Shown here: positions 1 through 6,459 of the stretch, one piece after another
How the letters are laid out: each line of letters begins with the position of its first letter
Numbering within the stretch: the stretch's first letter is position 1
Assembly (NCBI GenBank): GCA_028281425.1
Contig: JANQJX010000142.1
Span: 1-7,213 of the forward strand
DNA length: 7,213 nucleotides
Direction of reading: 5' to 3'
Source: Simkania sp.
Lineage (GTDB): Bacteria; Chlamydiota; Chlamydiia; Chlamydiales; Simkaniaceae
Position numbers and translations under genes: made by a program
The notes under the pieces: model-generated
Database searches by the model: none
The model's input: only the letters and a program-made list of their open reading frames with translations
What the model was told of the DNA's origin: nothing

Positions 1-230
1 ATTTAATATTCATATCATACTTATTATCAGCATCTTAAGGATTCTATATCTATGGAAATTAGGAGATTTTATCTGAAAGATGCGAAAGTTGGGCTAGTTT
101 TGGATGCTCTCCATTTTTAACGATTTGTATCGTATTCACCTTAGTTTATAACCTTATCAGAGAAGATTTATTGGATGTCCTAGCGAAACAGAGCATGCAG
201 ATTTTTTTAGAGGTAGCGTAAAAATAGGGA
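1..230. other. Left-edge intergenic stretch, no supported gene
   Basis: This stretch lies beyond the 3' end of cysJ. Both strands are full of stops. The only ATG-initiated frame noticed is a 22-codon one at 52-120 on the plus strand, with no convincing ribosome binding site. There is no clear hairpin plus T-run to serve as a cysJ terminator. A 5-bp inverted repeat (ACGAT/ATCGT, 120-133) is too short to call. The neighbouring gene presumably begins or ends outside the window. Confidence 0.6.
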
Positions 231-1388
231 TTAGTAAACATCGAAAAGAAGTCTTTTTTCACGCCGCAATTTTTTTAGGAAATGTTTTGCCTCTTCTTCG
301 GAAAAATTGCCTTCAATTTTGATGATCTCTTGCAATGTTTTAGAAACATCTTTTGCCATAAAATGAGCATCCCCACAAATGTATATGAAAGCTTCGGTTT
401 GAATCCATTGCCAAATCTCCAAAGAGTGCTCTTTAAGTTTATCTTGGACATAAATTTTTTCTTTTTGATCACGTGAAAAGGCAAGGTCTAGTCGAAGTTT
501 TTTGTTTTTCTCAAGATCGAGTAAAAAATTTTTGTAATAAAAATCACAATTTCTCTGGCGTTCCCCGAAAAAGAGCCAGTGCCTTCCAGAAGCTTTTAGA
601 TAGAGTCTCTCTTGTAAAAAAGCACGAAAAGGAGCAATACCCGTTCCAGGGCCGATCATGATGATAGAGCTTGTAGGATTTTTGGGGAGTTTAAAAAGGG
701 GATTAGATTGGTGATAGATCATAACAGGTGTCTTGTGAACTTTAGCATATTGACAAAGGAATTGGCTGCTAATTCCCTTTCTCTTTTTTTGTCCTCTGAT
801 GTAATTAAATGTGACGACAATAAAATCTACACAATTTTTAGTGATATATTGGGAAGATGCAATCGAATAAAATCGGGGCAAAAGAGGAGCGATATGTAAG
901 ACGATGTCTTGAAGAGGAATTTGATGAAAAGGGAATTGTTGAAAAAGGTCTTCTAGATCATGATTTTCAATAAAAGTTTTTTGTTGGAATCGATCGTTTA
1001 GCAAAGTGGGGTTAAAAGTCATTTTAAGTAAATAGGGAGAAATGCGTAAAAGATTTGCTTTCTTTGTTAAAAAAAGATGAAAGGAGATCTTTTTTTTTGA
1101 GCGTGGACAGATGATATCTTCATGACCACTCTTTTTTAGAAGTTTTAAAATTTTATCTACTATTTCAGGGGGATTTTCGGGAAAAATAGCAATGGAGTCT
1201 CCCGGTTTGTAGAAGATATCTGAAGATGTTAAATCCAAGGTGAGATGGTAGGTTTTTTTTGTAGAATTTTCCTTACTTAAGAGGATACGAGATAGAATTT
1301 TACTGGCAAAGGGATGAGATTTACTATATTTGGTCGTTGACAAAGGAGCCTTATTTTTTTTATTAGAAATCAAAAGAGGTGGTTCCAT
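231..1388 (-). CDS. cysJ: CysJ-like FAD/NADPH flavoprotein reductase, FMN domain absent
   Basis: This is a diflavin-reductase-type oxidoreductase that should move electrons from NADPH through FAD to an unknown acceptor in the cytoplasm. Counting from the ATG at 1388 (385 residues), the FAD motif RFYSIASS is at 172-179 and GISSQF at 205-210. The NADPH-binding GPGTGIAPFRAF is at 246-257, SRDQ at 305-308, KIYVQDKL at 311-318 and YICGDAHFMAKDV at 336-348. The protein ends in DVY, as sulfite reductase flavoproteins do. The N-terminal flavodoxin (FMN) domain of E. coli CysJ (about 600 residues) is missing, and no cysI hemoprotein gene is in view. Chlamydia CT435 has the same short layout as I recall it. 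The start is uncertain: an in-frame ATG at 1421 adds 11 residues but has no ribosome binding site. The 1388 ATG has AAGGAG, but 16 bases upstream. The family call is firm; the biological role is not. Confidence 0.9.
   Translation of the reverse strand: MEPPLLISNKKNKAPLSTTKYSKSHPFASKILSRILLSKENSTKKTYHLTLDLTSSDIFYKPGDSIAIFPENPPEIVDKILKLLKKSGHEDIICPRSKKKISFHLFLTKKANLLRISPYLLKMTFNPTLLNDRFQQKTFIENHDLEDLFQQFPFHQIPLQDIVLHIAPLLPRFYSIASSQYITKNCVDFIVVTFNYIRGQKKRKGISSQFLCQYAKVHKTPVMIYHQSNPLFKLPKNPTSSIIMIGPGTGIAPFRAFLQERLYLKASGRHWLFFGERQRNCDFYYKNFLLDLEKNKKLRLDLAFSRDQKEKIYVQDKLKEHSLEIWQWIQTEAFIYICGDAHFMAKDVSKTLQEIIKIEGNFSEEEAKHFLKKLRREKRLLFDVY
1337..1366 (+). promoter_or_regulatory. Candidate sigma66-type promoter of the small lipoprotein
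   Basis: A perfect TTGACA (1337-1342) is followed after 18 bases by TATTAG (1361-1366). The implied transcript start near 1373 lies about 14 bases before the lipoprotein start codon, leaving just room for its ribosome binding site. The promoter sits within the 5' coding part of cysJ, on the opposite strand. Confidence 0.4.
1377..1382 (+). promoter_or_regulatory. Ribosome binding site of the small lipoprotein
   Basis: AGGTGG lies four bases before the ATG at 1387 (GAGGT at 1376-1380 gives a six-base gap). It fixes the start at 1387 rather than at any earlier codon in the same open frame. Confidence 0.6.
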
Positions 1389-1518
1389 GCGGTTAATTTT
1401 TTTACTCCTTTTCTTAACCATTTTAATAGGATGTGCTTCAAGCGCCTACAACCCTTATTATATCGTTTCAGATGGCCTTGAAGAGATTCCAGCTTCTTTT
1501 TTAGAAGAAGAGGATTGA
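1387..1518 (+). CDS. Small acidic lipoprotein, 43 residues, family unknown
   Basis: I do not recognise the family. The protein starts with Met-Arg and an uninterrupted hydrophobic stretch (residues 3-14), followed by the lipobox LIGC with the lipidated cysteine at 16. Signal peptidase II should cut before C16, leaving a 28-residue lipopeptide. That mature part has seven Asp/Glu, no Lys or Arg, and ends EEED. The residue after the cysteine is Ala, which in enterobacteria would favour the outer membrane. Support for a real gene comes from a good ribosome binding site, a TTGACA-containing promoter and the complete signal-lipobox layout. It is convergent with gltX (55 bases between stops), and its ATG interlocks with the cysJ ATG on the other strand. 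Chlamydia also has a small lipoprotein gene, omcA, beside gltX, but OmcA is cysteine-rich and this protein has a single Cys, so homology is not supported. Confidence 0.65.
   Translation: MRLIFLLLFLTILIGCASSAYNPYYIVSDGLEEIPASFLEEED
1457..1462 (-). promoter_or_regulatory. Candidate -10 box for cysJ inside the lipoprotein gene
   Basis: A perfect TATAAT reads on the minus strand about 70 bases upstream of the cysJ ATG at 1388. No good -35 hexamer sits at the usual spacing, so this is a weak prediction. If it is used, the cysJ leader would run antisense through the start of the lipoprotein gene. Confidence 0.25.
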
Positions 1519-1573
1519 TTCTTTTTATGCAAATATTTTGGGAAATAAGAGCCATCTTGACCTCCAAATATAC

Positions 1574-3097
1574 TTAAAGTGGAAGTGAGTCTTTTTTGAT
1601 GAGATCACTACAGAGGCCTTCTTTCCATTTTTTACTTAAGATAGCGCGTTTTTTATTTGAAAGACCTTCTAAAAATTCGATAGCTTTCAAAAGACGAGCT
1701 CGAGTTAAATCTTTTCCTAAAATCTCAATGGAATCAAAAAGAGGAGGGCCTTGGTGACGTCCAGTAATCGATGCGAACAAAATGGGCATAATCACTTTCT
1801 TATGGTTGAGATCAAAAGCTTTAGAAACCAAATGGGAAGCGTTTTCAAACCCCATTTTACCCCAGTCATCTTTAGCTTCCATAGACCAGATCATACACTG
1901 TAAAATAGAAGCACTTTCATCATTTTTGAGATTTTTTGGACAGAGAAGAGCTCTATTTAGACGGATGTGGGTAATAAACAGGAAATCGCAGAGTTCAATG
2001 AATTCTCCAAAAGTTTTGAGTCTTGTATGGATAAGGGGCATTAAACGGGTCATTTTTTCTTTATGAAATCCCCACTTTTCAATTTTCTTCCAAAGATCTT
2101 CTTGCTTAATTGTATTGATTAAATAGTGTTGATTGATCCAATCCAACTTTTTGATGTCAAAAAAAGCTCCTGAAGTTCCAATACGATCCACTTTAAAATC
2201 ATGAATCAGCTCATCTAAAGAATAGATCTCTTTGCCGTTTGGCATACTATAACCCATCAAAGTCAAAAAGTTGATGAAAGCATCGGGAAGATATCCACTA
2301 TCTTTAAAGTAAAAAGCCGATGTTGGGTTTTTTCTTTTCGAGAGCTTTTTGCCATCAGCACCTAAAAGAAGAGGAAAGTGCATAAACTTAGGAGGTTGCC
2401 AACCAAAGGCTTTGTAGAGAAGAATGTGCTTTGGAGTGGAACTCATCCATTCATCTCCCCGAATGATATGGGTGATTTTCATAAGATGGTCATCTATAAC
2501 GTTTGCAAGATGATAGGTAGGAAATCCATCTGATTTAAGAAGAATTTGATCATCGATATCGGACCAAGGGCATGTGATGCGTCCTTTAATGACATCTTCA
2601 AAGACACATTCTCCTTTTAAAGGAACTTTAAGTCGAATGGTATAGGGTTGATTGTCATTTTCTCGTTTTTTAATTTCCTCATCGCTAAGGTTGCGATAGC
2701 GTCGATCGTATCCTATATGCTTATGCATTTTTTTATTAAGCTCACGCATTTCTTGAAGTTCTTTTGCTGTTGCAAAGCATTTATAAGCTTTTTTTTCATC
2801 AAGGAGCTTTTGGCAATATTTGCGATAAATATGGGAGCGCTCTGATTGGCGGTAAGGACCGTAGGAGCCTCCAATATCAGGGCCTTCATCCCAATGGATA
2901 TGGATCCAACGGAGAGATTCGAAGATGCTTTTTTCATATTCGATGTGACTTCTCGATTGATCGGTATCTTCAATGCGTAAGATGAAGTCACCTCCGAAGT
3001 GACGGGTAAAAATGAAGTTAAAAAGAGCCATATAAAGCGTGCCAACATGAGGATCTCCTGTTGGAGAAGGGGCAATACGTGTACGAACTTTTTTCAT
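1574..3097 (-). CDS. gltX: Glutamyl-tRNA synthetase (GluRS)
   Basis: This class I aminoacyl-tRNA synthetase attaches glutamate to tRNA-Glu in the cytoplasm. Chlamydiae lack GlnRS, and their GluRS also charges tRNA-Gln, which the GatCAB amidotransferase then converts. In the 507-residue product the HIGH-type motif is at 11-20 (SPTGDPHVGT), RIEDTD at 41-46, GPYRQSER at 80-87, RGDEWMSSTPKH at 213-224 and the KMSKS-type KLSKR at 251-255. These are followed by a helical anticodon-binding region to the end. The length is normal for the family. The ATG at 3097 is preferred, with a weak GGA seven bases upstream. An in-frame TTG at 3109 would add four residues but lacks a ribosome binding site. The motif wording closely follows the chlamydial enzyme. 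Neighbours on both sides are on the other strand, so it is probably monocistronic. Confidence 0.97.
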   Translation of the reverse strand: MKKVRTRIAPSPTGDPHVGTLYMALFNFIFTRHFGGDFILRIEDTDQSRSHIEYEKSIFESLRWIHIHWDEGPDIGGSYGPYRQSERSHIYRKYCQKLLDEKKAYKCFATAKELQEMRELNKKMHKHIGYDRRYRNLSDEEIKKRENDNQPYTIRLKVPLKGECVFEDVIKGRITCPWSDIDDQILLKSDGFPTYHLANVIDDHLMKITHIIRGDEWMSSTPKHILLYKAFGWQPPKFMHFPLLLGADGKKLSKRKNPTSAFYFKDSGYLPDAFINFLTLMGYSMPNGKEIYSLDELIHDFKVDRIGTSGAFFDIKKLDWINQHYLINTIKQEDLWKKIEKWGFHKEKMTRLMPLIHTRLKTFGEFIELCDFLFITHIRLNRALLCPKNLKNDESASILQCMIWSMEAKDDWGKMGFENASHLVSKAFDLNHKKVIMPILFASITGRHQGPPLFDSIEILGKDLTRARLLKAIEFLEGLSNKKRAILSKKWKEGLCSDLIKKDSLPL

Positions 3098-3174
3098 TTT
3101 ATTTTCCAAGCTATTTTTTAGTTATGTCTCATGGTAAAAACTCTAATGATTTTTAGTTTAAGTCTAATCCAATT

Positions 3175-3202
3175 ATTATGCGAGATTTGATTTTTAGATC
3201 AA
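3175..3202 (-). promoter_or_regulatory. Candidate gltX promoter
   Basis: On the minus strand, TTGATC (3202-3197) and CATAAT (3180-3175) are separated by 16 bases. The transcript would begin near 3168, giving a leader of about 70 bases before the gltX ATG. The -35 hexamer matches consensus at four of six positions and the -10 at five of six. In DNA this AT-rich such matches arise by chance, but this is the best pair in the gltX upstream region. Confidence 0.4.
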
Positions 3203-3204
3203 AT
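3185..3204. repeat. Inverted repeat over the gltX -35 region
   Basis: ATTTGAT (3185-3191) and ATCAAAT (3198-3204) form a perfect 7-bp inverted repeat with a six-base spacer. It covers the proposed -35 box and the adjacent spacer of the gltX promoter. The placement suits a dimeric repressor or activator site. It lies too far upstream of the coding sequence, and inside the promoter, to be a terminator. Confidence 0.4.
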
Positions 3205-3593
3205 TAACTGGTTTTTTTGAGCACGAGTGTTATAAAGGATAAATCGTGATTTTTTGTTTTTTTCTACTCTTTACATGAGTTTTTCTTACATCATCGATCT
3301 TGCCATATAGAGACTGCTTTGAACTGGAAAATCATCGTCAAAATTTGAATTTATCACACTTCTTTTCTCAGAGGAGGCGTGGGGAGTGTAGGTTAGGAGA
3401 AAAAAGATTTTCCCATTGTGATTGGGATATTAGCAATAATAAAAATTGCAATTGATTAAATGTTAATTATTTAGGTTAAGAGTAATAAATTTTTTATTAT
3501 AATAGGAATTTAAGTGACTATATTTGGTAAATTTTTGACAAATGAAAAATATTGTCCCTTTTTCCCATCAAAGCACCCTCTTTTCCAAAGATA

Positions 3594-3625
3594 GGGGGGG
3601 GATACAGGTGGGGTTAAAAATGGGG
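3594..3625 (+). repeat. Cluster of G-runs (G8, G4, G4), possible G-quadruplex
   Basis: Runs of eight G (3594-3601), four G (3610-3613) and four G (3622-3625) lie within 32 bases of otherwise AT-rich DNA, about 80-110 bases upstream of the coiled-coil start codon. The G8 could supply two of the four tracts a quadruplex needs. The facing CCCTTTTTCCC (3556-3566) could instead pair with the two G4 runs and the A5 between them. Neither fold can be proven by eye. Confidence 0.4.
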
Positions 3626-3656
3626 TGTTTTTCGAAGGGTAAAAAATTTTCCTAAA

Positions 3657-3662
3657 TATAAT
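3657..3662 (+). promoter_or_regulatory. Candidate -10 box of the coiled-coil gene
   Basis: A perfect TATAAT lies 43 bases before the ATG at 3706, but no acceptable -35 hexamer is found 16-19 bases further upstream. The leader would include a 6-bp hairpin, AAAAAC/GTTTTT (3674-3679 and 3683-3688). A -10-only promoter would have to rely on an activator or on the AT-rich spacer. Confidence 0.3.
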
Positions 3663-3705
3663 TGGCATAAATAAAAAACTTAGTTTTTAAAATAATAGGT
3701 AAAAA

Positions 3706-4242
3706 ATGTGCACACAATTATGGTCCTTTTTAGGAAGTGAAGGGTATAGAGAGTCCAACTTTCATCAAAATCTAAATAATAAACAGCAAGAAAACTTAGG
3801 CTCTCTTGCTGGCACACAAAAAACATCTGATTTTATCTATACCTTTAACTCGTGTCGAACGATAAAGGAGGCGATGACCGCGCTTTCGGAAAAAAAAGAG
3901 GGTTTAAAAGGAAAATTACAACAACTAGAAGAACAATTAAAACTGCTGGATGAAAATTTAGAAGTCCTAACATTGAGCAATGATCAGATTAATGGGCGTG
4001 AAGTCATCATGAAAGAGAAACAAGGAATTGAAAAACTGATTGAATTGCTTTCTTCAAATGAAAAGACTTTTTCTAAGCTTCAGAAGACTCTTAGAGGCAA
4101 TACCCACAATGCCGAAAATCTTCTTAACCAAACCTTAGAAAAAAAGCAACTAGCAGAGGCTCAAAGAAAAATCGATGAGCAATATCATGGTCAATATCTG
4201 AAATATTTAAGAGGTTTGTCCAAGCCCGTTGTTTGTTTTTAA
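3706..4242 (+). CDS. Coiled-coil protein of unknown function, probably frameshifted at its 3' end
   Basis: I do not recognise this 178-residue protein. There is no signal peptide or membrane segment. Residues 1-50 are Gln/Asn/Ser-rich and probably disordered. From about 52 it is helical with a clear heptad pattern: Leu at 60, 67, 74, 81 and 88 in one core position and Leu at 71, 78 and 85 in the other. Further charged helices follow at about 98-130 and 136-165. The protein is rich in Lys, Glu and Gln. The start has only a weak AGG seven to ten bases upstream, and a TATAAT lies at 3657. The C-terminus is abrupt: after the stop at 4240-4242 the next frame continues with similar helical sequence to 4339. 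It lies between gltX and tsp, convergent with tsp. Chlamydial coiled-coil proteins of this kind include inclusion proteins, effectors and chaperones, but nothing here selects among them. Confidence 0.7.
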   Translation: MCTQLWSFLGSEGYRESNFHQNLNNKQQENLGSLAGTQKTSDFIYTFNSCRTIKEAMTALSEKKEGLKGKLQQLEEQLKLLDENLEVLTLSNDQINGREVIMKEKQGIEKLIELLSSNEKTFSKLQKTLRGNTHNAENLLNQTLEKKQLAEAQRKIDEQYHGQYLKYLRGLSKPVVCF

Positions 4243-4339
4243 AAAGGATGTTGAAAGGGTCCAAACAGAACTTCAAAAAACACATGCGAAGAACTTTTGG
4301 TATACCATTCCTAAAGTGATTGTTGTGGAGCATGTTTGA
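4211..4339 (+). pseudogene. Out-of-frame continuation of the coiled-coil gene
   Basis: The frame one base ahead of the coiled-coil gene is open from 4211 to a TGA at 4337-4339, without its own start or ribosome binding site. From 4241 it reads KKDVERVQTELQKTHAKNFW, then a more hydrophobic tail ending VVEHV. The charged, Gln-rich composition matches the upstream helices. The two frames meet at T5A5 (4236-4245), and removing one base there would give a single product of about 210 residues. The options are a one-base insertion in a decaying gene, a sequencing or assembly error at the homopolymer, or programmed +1 frameshifting. The first two are more likely. Confidence 0.45.
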
Positions 4340-4414
4340 TCCTATGCAGAGGATGCGGATTTTTCTAGGGTAGACACGCGAAATGTAGGCTAATTGAGAG
4401 CTGAAGTGATATTT

Positions 4415-6376
4415 TTAAGCTGCAGAGGGAAGTGTTTGAGCCTCTTTTTCCTGAATGAGAAGAATTAAATCCTTCATGACATGAATCGATTCTTCAAGCT
4501 GCAAATCATTTTGACCATACTTTTCAATTGTTTCTGGATCAAAAATATCTTTACGAATCTCTTTGAGAAAGTTTTGATAGTTAGGATTGTTTGCAATCCG
4601 CTCTTTTGAGTTTTTTTGTAGCTGCTCTAAAAAAGATAGGTAAGTGGTTAAGATTTTTTGGCGTCCTTTTTTATAATGACGCATCATTTTGCCCCTGTGA
4701 AAGGGATGGATATCTGAAAGCTTATCTTCAAAATTCGCACTGATTTGATCGTTTTTCAAAGGAAATTTTGCTTGTATTTCTCCAATTTCAGAAGCTGTAA
4801 GTGATCCTGGAATGACAATATCTACTTTAGCTCCAGTAAGTTGGGGGCTTTTCCCTGAAACCGTATAGTAAAGCCCTCGTGTGACTTTATATTCCCCCTG
4901 AGGGTTGACCTGATAGGTGTGAGATGTATCTAAAGTAAACGTTTGGTAACTTCCTTTTCCCCATGTTGAAGGATCTCCAGCCAAAAAGGCACGCCCATAA
5001 TCTTGAAGGGTTTGGGCAACAATTTCTGCAGCTGAAGCACTCCCTTTATTGGTAAGTACGATTAAAGGCCCATCCCAGACAGGATTTGCATTAAAATTGC
5101 GTAAATGTTGAATATTTCCATGACTATCTTTAATTGAAACAACCACCCCTTTTTTAATAAAAAGGCCTGTTACAGCAACAGCTTGTGGTAAAACCCCTCC
5201 TGCATTGCTTCTAAGGTCAAGGATAAGACCTTTAATAGAGTGCTTTTCTTTCATTTCTTCAATAGCATTTTTAATGTCTAATGCAGAACTATGCTGAGGA
5301 TCTTGATAAAAAGAAAAGAGACGGATATGTCCAATGACCCCTTTTCCATAAGGAAAAGAATGAGATTCAAACCGAGTCTCTTTAAGGACAATTTCATCTC
5401 GAATAATTTCAATATTAAATTTATCTGTTTTATTAGATTCTTTATCTCGACTTTCTCTTAGAATGGTTAAAGAAACACGTGTTCCTTTTGGTCCTCGAAT
5501 CAGTTGCACTGCTTCGGTAATATCCATTCCAACAACAGGTTCATGATTTACGGCAATAATTCGATCTCCTACTTTTAATTTTCCTTCTCGAATAGCTGGG
5601 CCCCCATCGATGAGTCGAACGAGAGTAAATCCATTTAAGTCATCTCTTAGTTGAGCTCCGATCCCAAAGAGACGTTGTTGAACTTGGATCATGAATTGAC
5701 TTGCTTCGGAAGGTGTGAAGTAGACGGTATGGTTGTCAAGTGCTGAGGTGAGAGCTTTGAGAAAATAGGCAAGTTGCTGTTTTTTAAGATTAAGGGGGGT
5801 ATCTTGACGAAGCTTCATTTCTCTAGAAGAGCGCCTTTTTTCAAGGCGTTGCAAGAACTGTTCTTTTGTTTCAAATTCTAGATTTTCAGCAGCTTCCATC
5901 TGAAGAGCTTTGAGTTTGAGAAGGCGGGTTTTGAGCTGAGTTTCATCATCTGCCCAATTTAAATCTTTGAATTCGGAAGTATGTGTCTTGATTAAGGGGG
6001 ATTTGGCAATGTCTCTTTCAAGCCGATGGCGTCGGTGAATTGCTTGAACCATTTTTGAATAAATTTTTTCAAAAGTCGTGAAAGAGCCCTTTTTATATTC
6101 TATAACAACTTCATCTAAGAGTTTTTCAGAGGGGGAATCCCACTCAAGTATTTCATTTTTAAGGAAATAGGTTTTTTGAGGGTCAAGCTCTATTAAATAA
6201 TTTTTTAAAGTACGTTTAGCAATCTCCTTAGACATTTTTTTATAAGTGACATGCGCTTTAAAAATTTCTTGTGACTTTTTGTAGGTCGAATGGGGAGTTA
6301 AATCGGGGGGTTGTGCCTTTACGAGAAAAGGGAGAAAAAGGATTAAGAAGTAAATAACCAATGACATAGGTTTCAC
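4415..6376 (-). CDS. tsp: Tail-specific PDZ protease (Tsp/Prc family, CT441-like)
   Basis: This is a C-terminal-processing serine protease of family S41, acting in the periplasm on proteins recognised by their C-terminal tails. Of its 653 residues, about 1-21 form a signal peptide with a hydrophobic core and a likely cut after VKA. An N-terminal helical Tsp domain follows to about 225. The PDZ domain spans about 235-308, with GDRIIAVNHEPV at 270-281. The catalytic domain includes LDLRSNAGG at 386-394. Aligning with E. coli Prc gives Ser448 (in GSASAAEI), Asp459 (QDYGRA), Lys474 (WGKG) and Gln478, so the Ser-Lys dyad is intact. A C-terminal Tsp-specific helical domain runs from about 545. The start is GTG at 6376, chosen because AGGTGG lies six bases upstream; the ATG at 6367 has no such site. 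The C. trachomatis homologue CT441 is of similar size. It is divergent from euo. Confidence 0.95.
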   Translation of the reverse strand: MKPMSLVIYFLILFLPFLVKAQPPDLTPHSTYKKSQEIFKAHVTYKKMSKEIAKRTLKNYLIELDPQKTYFLKNEILEWDSPSEKLLDEVVIEYKKGSFTTFEKIYSKMVQAIHRRHRLERDIAKSPLIKTHTSEFKDLNWADDETQLKTRLLKLKALQMEAAENLEFETKEQFLQRLEKRRSSREMKLRQDTPLNLKKQQLAYFLKALTSALDNHTVYFTPSEASQFMIQVQQRLFGIGAQLRDDLNGFTLVRLIDGGPAIREGKLKVGDRIIAVNHEPVVGMDITEAVQLIRGPKGTRVSLTILRESRDKESNKTDKFNIEIIRDEIVLKETRFESHSFPYGKGVIGHIRLFSFYQDPQHSSALDIKNAIEEMKEKHSIKGLILDLRSNAGGVLPQAVAVTGLFIKKGVVVSIKDSHGNIQHLRNFNANPVWDGPLIVLTNKGSASAAEIVAQTLQDYGRAFLAGDPSTWGKGSYQTFTLDTSHTYQVNPQGEYKVTRGLYYTVSGKSPQLTGAKVDIVIPGSLTASEIGEIQAKFPLKNDQISANFEDKLSDIHPFHRGKMMRHYKKGRQKILTTYLSFLEQLQKNSKERIANNPNYQNFLKEIRKDIFDPETIEKYGQNDLQLEESIHVMKDLILLIQEKEAQTLPSAA

Positions 6377-6382
6377 GCACTA

Positions 6383-6388
6383 CCACCT
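6383..6388 (-). promoter_or_regulatory. Ribosome binding site fixing the GTG start of tsp
   Basis: The minus strand reads AGGTGG six bases before the GTG at 6376. It is 15 bases from the alternative ATG at 6367, too far for good use. The same AGGTGG serves the small lipoprotein at 1377-1382. Confidence 0.65.
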
Positions 6389-6451
6389 AAAGGTTTTTCT
6401 TGTAATAACTTGTTCTGAAGTAGTAATTTAGCATATTTTCCTCATAAAATC

Positions 6452-6459
6452 ACTATAAT
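6452..6459. promoter_or_regulatory. Weak candidate -10 for tsp, overlapping a TATAAT on the other strand
   Basis: The minus strand reads TATAGT (6457-6452) about 76 bases upstream of the tsp GTG. The plus strand reads TATAAT at 6454-6459 over the same bases. Neither has a recognisable -35 at normal spacing; the nearest minus-strand TTGAAT is about 23 bases away. This marks a possible tsp start site only. Confidence 0.2.

Larger units (their letters stand above)
3098..3705. other. Gene-free stretch between gltX and the coiled-coil gene
   Basis: These 600 or so bases contain no convincing reading frame on either strand. They hold divergent control elements: the gltX promoter and dyad on the left, and a promoter for the coiled-coil gene on the right. 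In the middle are AT-rich dyads, for example TAATAAA/TTTATTA (3483-3489 and 3493-3499) and TCCCA/TGGGA (3411-3415 and 3423-3427). A cluster of G-runs follows (3594-3625). No tRNA-like cloverleaf was seen. A small RNA cannot be excluded by eye. In Chlamydia the cysteine-rich envelope genes lie next to gltX; no trace of them is here. Confidence 0.6.

Noticed and set aside
52..120. Short plus-strand frame of 22 codons starting ATG-GAA-ATT
   Set aside because: No ribosome binding site, no promoter and no recognisable sequence; chance frames of this size are common.
1533..1571. Inverted repeat ATATTTTGG/CCAAATAT as a shared terminator between the lipoprotein and gltX
   Set aside because: The stem is AT-rich, has a bulge and a 22-base loop, and no T-run follows on either strand.
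1782..2066. Plus-strand open frame of 94 codons antisense to gltX
   Set aside because: It lies wholly inside a firmly identified gene, has no ribosome binding site, and its composition is that of a shadow frame.
2713..3075. Minus-strand open frame of 120 codons within gltX in another frame
   Set aside because: It overlaps the conserved N-terminal half of GltX on the same strand; the synthetase motifs show which frame is used.
3483..3504. TAATAAA/TTTATTA dyad and overlapping palindrome TATTATAATA
   Set aside because: Pure A/T symmetry is expected often in this composition; no G or C pairs support a stem and no gene end is near.
3535..3540. Perfect TTGACA as a -35 for the coiled-coil gene
   Set aside because: At 16-19 bases downstream there is only pyrimidine-rich sequence and no -10-like hexamer. 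It is also 117 bases from the TATAAT at 3657.
4124..4333. Minus-strand open frame of 69 codons opposite the end of the coiled-coil gene
   Set aside because: No ribosome binding site or family resemblance; the plus-strand frames here carry the helical, charged pattern of real coding sequence.
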